47,714 nt of DNA from Terriglobia bacterium. Lineage in GTDB: Bacteria > Acidobacteriota > Terriglobia > Bryobacterales > Bryobacteraceae. Position 1 is the first letter of the stretch. Every line of letters begins with the position of its first letter. Shown one piece after another: positions 17,661 through 26,691 of this stretch. The notes below the pieces were generated by a model. The model was not told the DNA's origin, did not search any database, and saw only the letters and a list, made by a program, of their open reading frames with translations. The position numbers were made by a program, and so were the translations under genes. The stretch covers positions 1 to 47,714 of the forward strand of contig JAIQEX010000039.1 of NCBI GenBank assembly GCA_020073615.1. Direction: 5' to 3'.

Positions 17661-20066
17661 CTACTCGCGCAATTCGACGATGGTCGCGCCAGCGCCGCCT
17701 TCTTCCTGCGGCGCCGGGTAAAACCGCGCCACGTGGGGATGGCTGCCGAGCAGCTCCGCGATGACCTTCTTGAGAATTCCCATGCCGTGGCCGTGCACGA
17801 TGCGGACGCGGCTAGCGGTGGCCATGACCGCGCGGTCGAGGAATTCATCCACCGCGTCGCGCGCCTCTTCCGCGCGCTGCCCGATGACGTTGATCTCCTG
17901 GTGAACCGGCGCCAGCTCGGGCGCGGGGCGGTACGTCACATTCTTGGGGAGCTTGCCCGCGCCCGCGCTCTCGGGCAGCACCTCGATGACATCGTCCACC
18001 GCGACCTGCATCTTCATGAAACCGGCTTCGACCTCGATGCGGCCGTTGCCCAGCAGGCGCCGTACGCGCGCCGGATCGCGCACGTCCTTGAGCCGCACGC
18101 GCGCGCCCTCCTCGATGCGTAGCGGTTGGATGCGGTCCTGGCGCGAATCGTCGCGGGTGGCGGCGACGGTGGTCTGGAAATCCTCGCGCAATTCGCGCTT
18201 CGCCTTGGACACGCGGCGCTGCGCCTCCTGCTCGGCCTTGCGGCGGTCGGAGCCGAGCGCGATTTTGCCGATGGCCTCCTGCGCCTGCTCCTCGAAACGG
18301 GCCAGCGCCTGGTCGGTGCGGCGCTCCAGCTCCTTCAGCTTGGCGCCCTCGCGCTTCTCCCATTCGTGCGCCAGCTCCTTGCCGCGCTTTTCCAGCTCCG
18401 CCAGTTTTTCTCGCAGGCTGTGCTCCAGCGCCTGGGTCTCTTCGATGCGGCGATGCAGCTCGGAGAGGAAGCGCGTAACATCGCGCTCGCGGTCGCTCAT
18501 CGAACGGCGGGCGCGCATCATGATGTCCTCGGGCATGCCGAGGCGGGTGGCGATCTCCAGGCCGGCGGATTTGCCGGGCAGGCCCAGTTGCAGGAGGAAG
18601 GTGGGCTCGAAGGTGTCTTCGTCGAAGCCCATGGAGCCGTTGACCACGCCTTCGGTATTGGCGCCATAGATCTTGAGCGCCATGAGGTGGGTGGAGACCA
18701 GGGTGACGGCGCCGGCGCTATGAAAATGCTCAACGATGGCCACGCCCAGCGCGCCGCCCTCTTCGGGATCGGTGGCGGAGCCGAGCTCGTCGAGCAGGAC
18801 GAGAGAATCGGGCGTCACATCGAGCGCCATCTCGCGGATATGGGAGACGTGCGCGGAAAAGGTGCTGAGGCTTTCCTGGATGGACTGATAGTCGCCGATA
18901 TCGGCCAGCACGCGTTCGAAGACGGGGAACTCGGCTTCGGCGGCGGGCACGGGCAGCGCGGCCTGGGCCATCAGGGTGAGCAGCCCCACGGTCTTGAGCG
19001 TCACGGTTTTGCCGCCGGTGTTGGGGCCGCTGATGAGCAGGGTGCGCCGGTCTTTGGAAAGCTCCAGGCTGACCGGGACGGCGGCCTTGCGGCGGCGGCG
19101 CAGCACGTCTTCGAGCAGGGGATGGCGGGCGTCGCGCAGCAGCAGGCGATCGGAGAAGCGCGGGATGGCGCAATCGAACTCCAGGGCGAAGCGCGCCTTG
19201 GCGAAGATCAACTCGAGCTCGGCCATGGTGACGAGCGTACGGCGGATGGAGTCGCTGTAGCCGCGCAGGCGGTCCGTCATTTCAAGCAGAATGCGATGGA
19301 CCTCGCGGGCCTCCTCTTCGGAGAGGCGCACCAGCTCGTTGTTGAGGTCGATGGTCTCCAGCGGCTCGACGAACAGGGTGTGGCCGCTGGAGCTGGCGCC
19401 GTGGATGACGCCGTCGAGCTTGCGCCGCTGGCCGGCGATGACGGGGACGACGAAGCGCTCGTTGCGGATGGTGACGAACTCCTCCTGGAGGACGCCCTCC
19501 TCGCGATGGGCGCGCAGGAAGCGTTCGAGCGAATCCTGAATGGACTTCTTCTGGCGCTCGATATCGCGGCGCAGGCGGCCCAGGGCCACGCTGGCATGGT
19601 CGGCCACGCTGCCGTCGGGGAGGATCTTGCCCTCCAGGTCCTTCAGCAGCGCGCGGAAATCGCCGATAGCGAGGGCGCGGCGGCCAAGGCGCGGGAAGCG
19701 CTCGGCGGCGGCGGTGAGGAGCGACTTGGCGTCGGCGGCGCGGTCGAGGAAGGCGAACAGGCCGGAGATTTCTTTGGGCTCGAGGCTGGCGCCCTCAATG
19801 TGCAGCTTGTGGACGGCGTCCTCGACGTCGGGCAGCCCGGAGAAATCGATGCGGATGGCGGCGCCGCGCGCGGCGGGCTGAGGGCGGGTGGCCAGGCGCA
19901 CGTAGGCGACGGCCTCGCCGGCTTCCGCCAGGTCTTCCTCGAGGCGTGCGCGGTCGGTGTGCGGCTGGACCTTCGCCAGCTCGCGGGCGCCCAGCGGGCT
20001 CGATATGTAGCGGCCCAGCAACTGCCGCAGGGATTCGAATTCCAGGACTTCGGCGCTGGTTTTCAA
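17661..20066 (-). CDS. mutS2: MutS2 family protein with C-terminal Smr domain
   Basis: This protein of about 801 residues starts at TTG 20066 (ATAGG upstream); an in-frame TTG at 20111 would add 15 residues and overlap the nudix gene. It opens with the MutS2-type TSAEVLEFESLRQLL, then the MutS core, a Walker A SGPNTGGKT near residue 345, Walker B VLLDELGSATDPEEGG near 424, a long charged coiled coil (about 500-620) and a C-terminal Smr nuclease domain with VHGHGMG. MutS2 lacks the mismatch-recognition domains of MutS. In other bacteria it suppresses recombination and/or acts on collided ribosomes. It sits between nudix and methyltransferase genes in a tight run. Confidence 0.92.
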   Translation of the reverse strand: MKTSAEVLEFESLRQLLGRYISSPLGARELAKVQPHTDRARLEEDLAEAGEAVAYVRLATRPQPAARGAAIRIDFSGLPDVEDAVHKLHIEGASLEPKEISGLFAFLDRAADAKSLLTAAAERFPRLGRRALAIGDFRALLKDLEGKILPDGSVADHASVALGRLRRDIERQKKSIQDSLERFLRAHREEGVLQEEFVTIRNERFVVPVIAGQRRKLDGVIHGASSSGHTLFVEPLETIDLNNELVRLSEEEAREVHRILLEMTDRLRGYSDSIRRTLVTMAELELIFAKARFALEFDCAIPRFSDRLLLRDARHPLLEDVLRRRRKAAVPVSLELSKDRRTLLISGPNTGGKTVTLKTVGLLTLMAQAALPVPAAEAEFPVFERVLADIGDYQSIQESLSTFSAHVSHIREMALDVTPDSLVLLDELGSATDPEEGGALGVAIVEHFHSAGAVTLVSTHLMALKIYGANTEGVVNGSMGFDEDTFEPTFLLQLGLPGKSAGLEIATRLGMPEDIMMRARRSMSDRERDVTRFLSELHRRIEETQALEHSLREKLAELEKRGKELAHEWEKREGAKLKELERRTDQALARFEEQAQEAIGKIALGSDRRKAEQEAQRRVSKAKRELREDFQTTVAATRDDSRQDRIQPLRIEEGARVRLKDVRDPARVRRLLGNGRIEVEAGFMKMQVAVDDVIEVLPESAGAGKLPKNVTYRPAPELAPVHQEINVIGQRAEEARDAVDEFLDRAVMATASRVRIVHGHGMGILKKVIAELLGSHPHVARFYPAPQEEGGAGATIVELRE

Positions 20067-20073
20067 TGGTGGC

Positions 20074-20538
20074 CTATCTGTATTGTCGGCGGTTCCGGAA
20101 GGCTTTTTCAATTACCGCCAGGGTACCCTCGGTGATTTGAAGCCGGGGTAGATCGCGGCGGCGGACCCAATCGACGGCGCAGACGTCGTCGCCGGGGCGG
20201 AGCGTCCCGCCGGTGATGCGGCAGACGTAATCGATCAAAACGTAGTGATACTCCGGGGTCCCGGCGGCATCGCGCATGATGCGCTCGAAGATTTCGAGCA
20301 CGCCCAGGGGGCGAATTTCCAGGCCGGTCTCTTCGCGAACTTCGCGCCGCACGGCATCGGCCAGCGACTCGCCGGTTTCGAGCGCGCCTCCGGGCAGCGA
20401 CCACCAGCCCTGGAGCGGCTGCTTGCCGCGCTGCGCCATGAGAATGCGATCGCGCCGCAGCATGATGGCACCCACCCCGATCAGCGGGCGCCGCGGGTAC
20501 CTGCGGTCGTCTTCCGGGGGCGGATCAATATGCGCCAT
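20074..20538 (-). CDS. NUDIX hydrolase
   Basis: This 154-residue protein has a complete Nudix box at about 50-72: GGALETGESLADAVRREVREETG fits GX5EX7REUXEEXGU. Before it are RPLIGVGAIMLRRDRILMAQRG and QGWWSLPGG. Such enzymes cleave nucleoside diphosphates linked to another group; this shape is close to ADP-ribose or MutT-like hydrolases, but the substrate cannot be set from sequence. The ATG at 20538 overlaps the upstream SMP-30 gene by 14 bp, and the stop is 7 bp before mutS2, so all are probably one transcript. Confidence 0.88.
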   Translation of the reverse strand: MAHIDPPPEDDRRYPRRPLIGVGAIMLRRDRILMAQRGKQPLQGWWSLPGGALETGESLADAVRREVREETGLEIRPLGVLEIFERIMRDAAGTPEYHYVLIDYVCRITGGTLRPGDDVCAVDWVRRRDLPRLQITEGTLAVIEKAFRNRRQYR

Positions 20539-21397
20539 TGGCGTCCGGCCGGATGCGGTAGACGGCGCCGCGGGCGGTGACGATCAGCGACTTGCCATCG
20601 GGGTCGCCGAACGTGCAGTTGCTCGGCCCTTCGTGCATCTCGATGGTGTGCACGGCCTGGCCGTCGGCGCTGTAGACGGCAATCCCTTTGGCGGCGATGT
20701 ACAGGTTGCCCTTCTCGTCGGTGCGGATGCCGTTGGGCACGCCGGCGATGCCGGAGACGATGACGCGCTCGTTGGCGGTGTCGCCGTTGTGGTCCACATC
20801 GTAGGCGCGCACGTTGCGCTCATCTGAGTTCACGACGTAGAGCACGCGGCCGTTGGGGGAAAGTGCGATGCCGTTGGGGCGGCCGGCCGGCTTGGCCACC
20901 AGCTTGATGGGACCTTTCGGTGGGACGTGATAGACGCCGTAGAAATCCAGCTCGCGGTGGTCGGACTGCTCGCCGAAAGCGGGATCGGTGAAGTACACAT
21001 GGCCGGACTTGCTCACGGTGAGGTCGTTGGGGGCGTTGAAGCGCTTGCCCTCCCATTTTTCCGCGAGCGTTTCGATGGCGCCGTTTTTGTCGGTGCGGGT
21101 CACGCGCCGCGCGTGCGTCTCGCAGGTGTAGAGGCGGCCCTGGGCGTCGAAGGCGTTGCCGCTGGGGCCGTGGGCGTCTTCGCGAAAGGTCTCGACCGCG
21201 CGGCCGGGGATCCACTTGAAAAGCTTGCCGGTGGGCGTGTCGCTGAAGATCAAGAATCCGTCTTTCGACCACGCCGGTCCTTCGGTGAAGATGTAGCCCT
21301 TGGCGAGGAGCTCGATCCTGATTTCGGAGGACTCCTGGGCGGAAACCGCCAGCGCCAGAGCGGCGGCGGCGAGACAGGTGCGGGCGGTGCGGCTCAT
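20525..21397 (-). CDS. Secreted SMP-30/gluconolactonase-like beta-propeller
   Basis: The 290-residue protein begins with a signal peptide (MSRTARTCLAAAALALAVSA). The mature part has SMP-30/gluconolactonase/LRE family landmarks: FTEGPAWSKDG with the metal-ligand Glu, GPSGNAFDAQGRLY, FNAPNDLTVSKSGHVYFTDP with the ligand Asn, and GRPNGIALSPNGRVLYVVNSDERNVRAYD with the putative catalytic Asp. Members hydrolyse lactones such as gluconolactone in the periplasm. It begins 1 bp after the BON gene stop. Substrate not determined. Confidence 0.85.
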   Translation of the reverse strand: MSRTARTCLAAAALALAVSAQESSEIRIELLAKGYIFTEGPAWSKDGFLIFSDTPTGKLFKWIPGRAVETFREDAHGPSGNAFDAQGRLYTCETHARRVTRTDKNGAIETLAEKWEGKRFNAPNDLTVSKSGHVYFTDPAFGEQSDHRELDFYGVYHVPPKGPIKLVAKPAGRPNGIALSPNGRVLYVVNSDERNVRAYDVDHNGDTANERVIVSGIAGVPNGIRTDEKGNLYIAAKGIAVYSADGQAVHTIEMHEGPSNCTFGDPDGKSLIVTARGAVYRIRPDANGAY

Positions 21398-21691
21398 CTA
21401 ACCGTGTTTCTTGATCTCGATGTTGTTGATGACCTGCTTGACGCCCTTCACTTTCCTGGCGATCTTGGCGGCCTTGTCCTTCTGGTTCGACTGATCGACA
21501 ACGCCGCTGAGCGTGACCACGCCGTCCTTGACCTCGACCTTCAACCCGCCGCCCTTGACGACCTGGTCGCTGGCCAGCTTGATGCGCACCATGTCGGTGA
21601 TGTAGTCGTCGGAAACGGGTTTGTCCGCGGCCAGGCACACGGCGGCCAGCAGAACAAGAGCCATCAGAGAAGCGCAGATTCTAGAAATCAT
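21398..21691 (-). CDS. Small secreted BON-domain protein
   Basis: This 97-residue protein has an N-terminal signal peptide (MISRICASLMALVLLAAVCLA) and one BON domain: SDDYITDMVRIKLASD, then a GGLKVEVKDGVVTLSGVVD strand pair and GVKQVINNIEI. BON domains bind phospholipid or other envelope components (OsmY-type). Start: ATG at 21691, overlapping the 3' end of era by 11 bp. It is abutted by the SMP-30 gene. The likely location is the periplasm; the role in this operon is unclear. Confidence 0.85.
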   Translation of the reverse strand: MISRICASLMALVLLAAVCLAADKPVSDDYITDMVRIKLASDQVVKGGGLKVEVKDGVVTLSGVVDQSNQKDKAAKIARKVKGVKQVINNIEIKKHG

Positions 21692-22595
21692 CTTTACCGG
21701 CCATTGTACGCCAGTCGAGAGCATCCAGGAAGGCGGCCTTTTCGCGCCAGCCCGGCTGCACGCGGACGTGCAGATCGAGATAGATTTTCACGCCGAACAG
21801 GCGCTCCATTTCCGCGCGCGCCAGGGTGCCGATTCTCTTGAGCATGGCGCCCTTGGTGCCGATGACGATGCCCTTCTGCCCCGGCCGTTCCACTCGGATG
21901 GTGGCATAGATGCGGGTGAGGCGGGGAGTTTCTTCCCAACGGTCGACGGTGACGGAGATGGAATGCGGCACCTCCTGGCGGGTGGCCAGCAGCACCTTTT
22001 CGCGAACCAGCTCGGCGGCCAGAAACCGCTCCGGCTGATCGGTGACGTAGTCCTCGGGGAAGTAGGCCGGCCCTTCCGGGAGGCGGGCCAGAATCACCTC
22101 GAGCAGCTCTTTGAGGCCCGTGCCCCTGGTAGAGGAGACGGGCATGTATTCGGCGAAGCCGTGCGCCGCCTTGTACAGTTCGATCAAGGGCAGCAGGCGG
22201 GCCTTCTCCTTCACCATGTCGACCTTGTTCAACACCAGGACGACGGGCGTCTCGGTCCTGCGCACCAGGTCGACGGCGCGGCGGTCCTCCTCGGTGAAGG
22301 GCCGGGCGGCATCGACGACGAACAGCAGCAGGTCGCGCTCCTCGAGGGCCGCGCGCACGGTGTCCATCAGGCGCTTGTTGAGCGGGGAATCGGCCTTGTG
22401 GATGCCCGGAGTATCGACGAAGACGACCTGCGCCTCGGGCCGGGTGACGACGCCCTGGATGGAAGTGCGGGTGGTCTGCGGCTTATCGGCGACGATGGCC
22501 ACTTTCTGCCCCACCAGCGCGTTGAGCAGCGTGGATTTGCCGGCGTTGGGACGCCCCACGAGCGACACGAACCCCGAGCGGAAGGGATTACTCAT
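21681..22595 (-). CDS. era: GTPase Era, 16S rRNA assembly factor
   Basis: This 304-residue GTPase has G1 GRPNAGKST (14-22), switch region TTRTS, G3 DTPG, G4 NKVD and the Era-type C-terminal KH domain with GIVIGTKGAMLKRIG. Era binds the 3' end of 16S rRNA and helps 30S maturation. The ATG at 22595 overlaps the end of the corC-like gene by 8 bp. Co-occurrence with ybeY and phoH is a common bacterial arrangement for ribosome-maturation genes. Confidence 0.95.
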   Translation of the reverse strand: MSNPFRSGFVSLVGRPNAGKSTLLNALVGQKVAIVADKPQTTRTSIQGVVTRPEAQVVFVDTPGIHKADSPLNKRLMDTVRAALEERDLLLFVVDAARPFTEEDRRAVDLVRRTETPVVLVLNKVDMVKEKARLLPLIELYKAAHGFAEYMPVSSTRGTGLKELLEVILARLPEGPAYFPEDYVTDQPERFLAAELVREKVLLATRQEVPHSISVTVDRWEETPRLTRIYATIRVERPGQKGIVIGTKGAMLKRIGTLARAEMERLFGVKIYLDLHVRVQPGWREKAAFLDALDWRTMAGKDDF

Positions 22596-23853
22596 GGGCG
22601 ACCGTCTGGGACTTGCCGATGCGCACCTGTTCGACGCGCAGGCCATCGCTGGCCAGCACTTCGATGCGGATGCCGTCGCGGTCCACGAACTCTCCGGCCT
22701 TGGGCACGCGCCCCAGCCATTCGCTGGCGAGGCCGCCGACGGTGGTGGATTCGATGTCCTCCTCGCGGTGGAAGTTCTCGAAGAGATCGCCGATGCGGTC
22801 GAGATCGAAATTGCCGGAGACGATGTAGCCGCCGCGGCCATCCTCGGCCACATCGCTGTCCGGCTCGTGCTCGTCGCGGATCTCCCCGATGATGACTTCG
22901 AGCAGGTCCTCCATGGTGGCCAGCCCGGCGGTGTTGCCGTACTCGTCCACCACGATCACCATGTGGGTGCTCTCCTGCTGCATCTGGCGCATGAGGTCGT
23001 TCACCGGCTTGGTTTCGGGAACGAACTTGATGGTGCGCACCAGCTCGCGCACGGTGCGTCCGTCGCGCTCCTCTTCTTCGAGCTCGAACATGTCGCGCAC
23101 ATGCACGAAGCCGACGATATGGTCGATATTCTGCTCGAAGACGGGAATGCGCGAGTACTGCTCGTTGATGACGAGCTGGCGGAGCTGGTGCAAGGTGGAG
23201 TCGGCGGAGATGGCCACGATGTTGGGCCGCGGGGTCATGACTTCACGCACCACCTTATCGCCGAACTCGACCACGGATTGAATGAGCCGGCGGTCTTCCT
23301 CCTCGATGAGCCCCTCTTCGGTGCCGGCGGAGATGAGCGCGTCGATGTTTTCGGCGGGGGTGGGCTCCTCTTTCACCTGGCCGGCTTCGTCGGTGAGATC
23401 GACCAGCGATTGGAAAAACGCGAGCAGGGCGACGCAAGGACGGGCCAGCCATGCGAGGGCGCGTAACGCCGGCGCCAGCGGGAGGAGCCAGCGGCCGCTG
23501 GTGCGGCGGTACAGAAGCTGAGGCAGAGCGTAGCAGACCGCGATCATGGTGAGCCAGACCGCCAGCGCGGCTTGCCAGAACACCGCCGCGTGCCAGGGCT
23601 CGCCATCGGCAAACCAGGCGAAGTAGAAGATGCCGAGCAGTACGAGCAGCGTGTGCTTGAGGAGGGAAAACGATCCGGCGCCGTCCTCGGTCTTCATGCC
23701 CAGGCGGTCTTCCAGGGTGTCTTTGAAGAACTTGAGGGAAGGCAGATCGCGCGTGCGCAGGCGCATGCTCTCGAGGTAGAGGAGCTGCACAAACGTGGCG
23801 ATGGCGAGCAGCGGGGTGGCGACCAGCGTGGCAATGACGACCGCGAGGATCAT
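22588..23853 (-). CDS. CNNM/CorC (HlyC) family membrane protein
   Basis: The 421-residue protein has an N-terminal membrane region with about four hydrophobic helices (3-25, 62-82, 88-110 and 125-150). Next come a CBS pair (VVREVMTPRPNIVAI, then FVHVRDMF and MVIVVDEYGNTAGLATMEDLLE) and a C-terminal CorC_HlyC transporter-associated domain (GGYIVSGNFDLDRI). The family is linked to Mg2+ or Co2+ efflux. It sits between ybeY (4-bp overlap) and era (8-bp overlap), its usual position in many genomes. Confidence 0.9.
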   Translation of the reverse strand: MILAVVIATLVATPLLAIATFVQLLYLESMRLRTRDLPSLKFFKDTLEDRLGMKTEDGAGSFSLLKHTLLVLLGIFYFAWFADGEPWHAAVFWQAALAVWLTMIAVCYALPQLLYRRTSGRWLLPLAPALRALAWLARPCVALLAFFQSLVDLTDEAGQVKEEPTPAENIDALISAGTEEGLIEEEDRRLIQSVVEFGDKVVREVMTPRPNIVAISADSTLHQLRQLVINEQYSRIPVFEQNIDHIVGFVHVRDMFELEEEERDGRTVRELVRTIKFVPETKPVNDLMRQMQQESTHMVIVVDEYGNTAGLATMEDLLEVIIGEIRDEHEPDSDVAEDGRGGYIVSGNFDLDRIGDLFENFHREEDIESTTVGGLASEWLGRVPKAGEFVDRDGIRIEVLASDGLRVEQVRIGKSQTVAHE

Positions 23854-24293
23854 GCGCGTACCCGCTCGAGGAGGCCGCCGGGCAGGCGCAGCCGGGCGCG
23901 CCAGCGTTTTTCGGCGCGCGCCATACGGCCGCGGTCGGCCTCGTGATCCAAGCCCAGGAGGTGCAGCAAGCCGTGCAGCATGAGGATGCGAATCTCGTGT
24001 TCGACGTGGTGGCCGAAAGCGCGCGCCTGCGCCCGCGCGCGCGGGAAGGAGATGGCGAGATCGCCCAAGTGGCCATCGACACCGGGGAACGCCAGCACGT
24101 CGGTAGGATAGTCCTGGCCGCGGAAGTCGCGATTCAAGCGGCGCAGCTCCGCGTCGCCGGAGATCAGGCAGTCGAAGGATCTTCCGCGGGCGACTTCGCG
24201 TTGCAGGATGCGGGCGAAACGTTCAATGGCGCGGCGGGAGAAATCCGGGGGCACGCGGCGGAACGTAACGGTACTGCCTTCAGGGGAGGCCAT
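23850..24293 (-). CDS. ybeY: Endoribonuclease YbeY, rRNA maturation factor
   Basis: This 147-residue protein carries the zinc-binding H-x3-H-x5-H motif of YbeY: His107, His111 and His117 in [12 protein letters not shown]. It also has the family segment YPTDVLAFP and HLGDLAISF. YbeY processes the 3' end of 16S rRNA and takes part in ribosome quality control. Start ATG 24293 lies 9 bp after the phoH stop. The C-terminal tail is basic ([16 protein letters not shown]). Confidence 0.93.
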   Translation of the reverse strand: MASPEGSTVTFRRVPPDFSRRAIERFARILQREVARGRSFDCLISGDAELRRLNRDFRGQDYPTDVLAFPGVDGHLGDLAISFPRARAQARAFGHHVEHEIRILMLHGLLHLLGLDHEADRGRMARAEKRWRARLRLPGGLLERVRA

Positions 24294-24302
24294 GTCGCCC
24301 GC

Positions 24303-25370
24303 TCAGGCTTGCGGAGCGGCTTCGGGCACGGGCGGGGCGGCGTCCGTTTGGCCCACGCCATTGCCGTTGCCATTGCCGTTTTCGGCCGGTTCGGCGAGCT
24401 TGAGGGAGAGCTGCCGGCCGGCGCCAATGGTGTCGTTCCAGCGCTCGTAGGCTTTGACGATGCGCTGCACCAGGGTGTGGCGCACCACGTCGCGCTCGTC
24501 GAACTGCACGAAGCTGATGCCCTCGACGCCTTTGAGCACATCCACGGCGTCCATCAAGCCGGAGCGCCGTCCGGTGGGCAGGTCGATCTGGGTGACGTCG
24601 CCATTGACCACCATTTTGGAGTTGAAGCCCTGGCGGGTGATCACCATCTTCATCTGCTCGGCGGTGCTGTTCTGGGCCTCGTCGAGAATGATGAAGCTGT
24701 CGTTCAAGGTGCGGCCGCGCATGAAGGCGATGGGGGCCACCTCGATGACGTTGCGCTCGAGCAGTTTCTCCACGCGTTCGCTGTCGAGCATGTCGTAGAG
24801 CGCATCGTAGAGCGGGCGCAGGTAGGGGTCCACTTTTTCCTGCAAAGTGCCCGGCAGAAAGCCCAGGCGCTCGCCCGCTTCCACCGCCGGCCGCGTCAGA
24901 ATGATGCGCGCCACCTGCTTGTTAATGAGGGCGGAAACGGCCATGGCCACGGCGAGGTACGTCTTGCCGGTGCCGGCGGGCCCGATGCCGAATACCAGGT
25001 CGTTGCGCTCGATGGCTTCCAGGTAGCGGCGCTGGTTGACGGATTTCGGCGCCAGGACCTTCTTGCCGAAATTCCGCTGCCGGCCGCTCGATACCAGGGC
25101 GCGCAGGGACACTTCGGGGTCGATCGTCACGACGCGCAGGTAGCTGTTCAGGTCGCCGTTGTTGAAGAGGTGGCCTTCGCGGACCAGCGCGTTGTAATCT
25201 TCGAGGATGCTTTCCGCGCGCGAGACGTTGACGGCTTCGCCTTCGATTTCGAGGTTGTTGTCCACCAGTTGCGTATGGACGCTCAACCCGGATTCCAATA
25301 GCCGGATGTTCTCATCGCGGGTGCCGAAGAGGCTTTCCACTCCCCGGCTGATACGCACGCTAGCTTTCAT
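24303..25370 (-). CDS. phoH: PhoH-like ATPase
   Basis: The protein has 355 residues from ATG 25370; a TTG at 25394 would add eight. It has an N-terminal KH-like segment (about 20-65), then the PhoH P-loop ATPase domain with Walker A GPAGTGKT (130-137) and Walker [10 protein letters not shown]. The C-terminus is a low-complexity tail with an NGNGNGNG run and Ala/Pro. PhoH proteins next to ybeY are predicted RNA-linked ATPases. This is the first gene of the minus-strand run that extends to 16915. A TATAAT in the gap upstream is the best promoter candidate. Confidence 0.9.
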   Translation of the reverse strand: MKASVRISRGVESLFGTRDENIRLLESGLSVHTQLVDNNLEIEGEAVNVSRAESILEDYNALVREGHLFNNGDLNSYLRVVTIDPEVSLRALVSSGRQRNFGKKVLAPKSVNQRRYLEAIERNDLVFGIGPAGTGKTYLAVAMAVSALINKQVARIILTRPAVEAGERLGFLPGTLQEKVDPYLRPLYDALYDMLDSERVEKLLERNVIEVAPIAFMRGRTLNDSFIILDEAQNSTAEQMKMVITRQGFNSKMVVNGDVTQIDLPTGRRSGLMDAVDVLKGVEGISFVQFDERDVVRHTLVQRIVKAYERWNDTIGAGRQLSLKLAEPAENGNGNGNGVGQTDAAPPVPEAAPQA

Positions 25371-25488
25371 TGAGTGGGTGCTGGGTACCTCCAAAGGAAA
25401 AACACGGGACGAGATAAGGCGTTGCGATGGGGGCGGTTCGGACCTTCGACAACCCGCTTGCGCGGGCGGCTAAAAACCATCTGCATCC

Positions 25489-25517
25489 ATTATACCAGGG
25501 GTGTAAAGCCCCCCTGG
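25489..25517 (-). promoter_or_regulatory. Candidate phoH operon promoter with adjoining inverted repeat
   Basis: On the minus strand a consensus TATAAT lies at 25494-25489. Directly upstream of it CCAGGGG (25517-25511) and CCCCTGG (25501-25495) form a 7-bp inverted repeat with a 9-nt spacer, filling the region between -10 and -35. No good -35 hexamer is seen at 17 bp. The repeat could be an operator, or the terminator hairpin of the upstream coiled-coil gene (no U-run follows). The rest of 25371-25488 holds nothing recognised. Confidence 0.35.
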
Positions 25518-25521
25518 AGGT

Positions 25522-25872
25522 TTAACGCGATTGACGGCCGTTGCGCCCCTTCCGCATGCTGTCCAGGAAAGCCTGGAATTTCTTGTCGGTCACTTTCTGG
25601 GCGGCGGCCAACTGCCTCAACTGCTCCTCGGTGCGCATCTGGGCATCCACGAGCGCGTTGAATTTGCGATCCCATTCCGCCCGGCTGGTTTCGATCATCC
25701 TCATGCCGTGCTTGATCAGCTTGTTGATGCCATCCATCCGCTTATTGAAACGAGCCTCCGAAGCTGCGATGCGTGCGTCGGTGGCGGCAGTGCGTGCGTC
25801 CATGGCGGCGGCGCGGGCTTCCGCTTTGGCTTGCGATTGCAGAATGAATTCGATGGTCCGCTCGACGTCCAT
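25522..25872 (-). CDS. Small coiled-coil protein
   Basis: This 116-residue protein is almost wholly helical and highly charged. It starts MDVERTIEFILQSQAKAEARAA and continues with heptad-like Ala/Glu/Arg repeats (DARTAATDARIAASEARF), then a C-terminal basic tail. From memory, similar proteins beginning MDVERTIEFIL are frequent in Acidobacteria, and I know of no assigned function. It begins 10 bp after the rrf2 stop, so it may be the last gene of the suf transcript. Confidence 0.65.
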   Translation of the reverse strand: MDVERTIEFILQSQAKAEARAAAMDARTAATDARIAASEARFNKRMDGINKLIKHGMRMIETSRAEWDRKFNALVDAQMRTEEQLRQLAAAQKVTDKKFQAFLDSMRKGRNGRQSR

Positions 25873-25882
25873 AAGTTCAATT

Positions 25883-26362
25883 TTACTGGATCAGGCGCAG
25901 CCCGTTCGCGCCGGGAATGGTGCGAACCCACGAATTCATCTCTTCTTCGTTCTGCAACAAATCCCGCAGCGTGGTCTTGCTGAGGACCTGGTCGACCGCG
26001 ACCTGGACCGCGCGCCACAGGGAACGCACGGAACAATCGACCGAGCGGGTACAGATGGGCGCCTGCCCCGCGTGGGTGTCGCAGAAATCGCTTTCGAAGA
26101 GGCGCCCGCCGAGCGCGTCGATCACATCGCCGATCCGGATCGATGCCGCCGGGCGCGCCAGGGTGTAGCCGCCCTCTTTGCCGCGGGCCGCTTTCACGAA
26201 GCCGCCCTTGCGCAGGACGCGCAGGATCTTGGCGGCATAGGCCGGGGAGACGCCCTCCGCCTGGCTGATCTCGGGAATGGTGAGGGCCCGCTCCTCGAAG
26301 CCCGCATAGGCCAGGCGGACCAGGCAGCGCAGCCCGTACTCTTCGTTGGCGCTCAGCTTCAT
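25883..26362 (-). CDS. Rrf2 family transcription regulator (IscR/SufR-like)
   Basis: This 159-residue protein has the Rrf2 winged-helix N-domain (MKLSANEEYGLRCLVRLA ... ISQAEGVSPAYAAKILRVLRKGGFV) and three cysteines, Cys94, Cys104 and Cys110, in the region that ligates the [2Fe-2S] cluster in IscR. The C-x9-C-x5-C spacing is longer than the IscR C-x5-C-x5-C. It overlaps sufT by 4 bp at the end of the suf operon. It is therefore the probable Fe-S-sensing autoregulator of the operon. The palindrome at 31766-31775 over the sufB promoter is a plausible target. Confidence 0.88.
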   Translation of the reverse strand: MKLSANEEYGLRCLVRLAYAGFEERALTIPEISQAEGVSPAYAAKILRVLRKGGFVKAARGKEGGYTLARPAASIRIGDVIDALGGRLFESDFCDTHAGQAPICTRSVDCSVRSLWRAVQVAVDQVLSKTTLRDLLQNEEEMNSWVRTIPGANGLRLIQ

Positions 26363-26691
26363 CTTCGCAGCCTCGCGATCGGAATGATGTCTTCGATTCC
26401 CAACGCCAGCTTGGCGGCCTCGGACATACGGTCCTTCGTCCAGGGCGGATCGAAGGTCAGCTCCAGCTTCACGTCCGTCACACCGGGCACGGCGCGCACG
26501 GCGCGCTCCACGTCGGCGGGCAGACTGCCGGCCACAGGACAGTTGGGCGCGGTCAGGGTCATCCGGATCGCGGCCTGCCCGGCGTCGTCCACGGAGCAGC
26601 CGTAGATGAGGCCCAGCTCGTAGATGTTGACGGGCATCTCCGGGTCGTAGACCTTCTTCAATGCGGCGATCACCTGGTCGCGGAGGTTCAT
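26359..26691 (-). CDS. sufT: SufT-like MIP18 (DUF59) Fe-S assembly protein
   Basis: This 110-residue MIP18 family protein has the signature DPEMPVNIYELGLIYG near the N-terminus, the TAPNCPVAG loop with its conserved Cys, and FDPPWTKDRMSE toward the C-terminus. Such proteins help mature Fe-S clusters and often sit in suf operons. Start ATG 26691 overlaps the sufU end by 4 bp; the stop overlaps rrf2 by 4 bp. Confidence 0.88.
   Translation of the reverse strand: MNLRDQVIAALKKVYDPEMPVNIYELGLIYGCSVDDAGQAAIRMTLTAPNCPVAGSLPADVERAVRAVPGVTDVKLELTFDPPWTKDRMSEAAKLALGIEDIIPIARLRR

Noticed and set aside
20067-20111. Extended start for mutS2 at TTG 20111
   Set aside because: It would overlap the nudix gene, and the extra residues are not MutS2-like; the family N-terminus fits TTG 20066.
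18126-20135. Plus-strand open frame of over 600 codons opposite mutS2
   Set aside because: mutS2 is unmistakable on the minus strand with Walker motifs and an Smr domain; the plus-strand frame is a GC-driven shadow.
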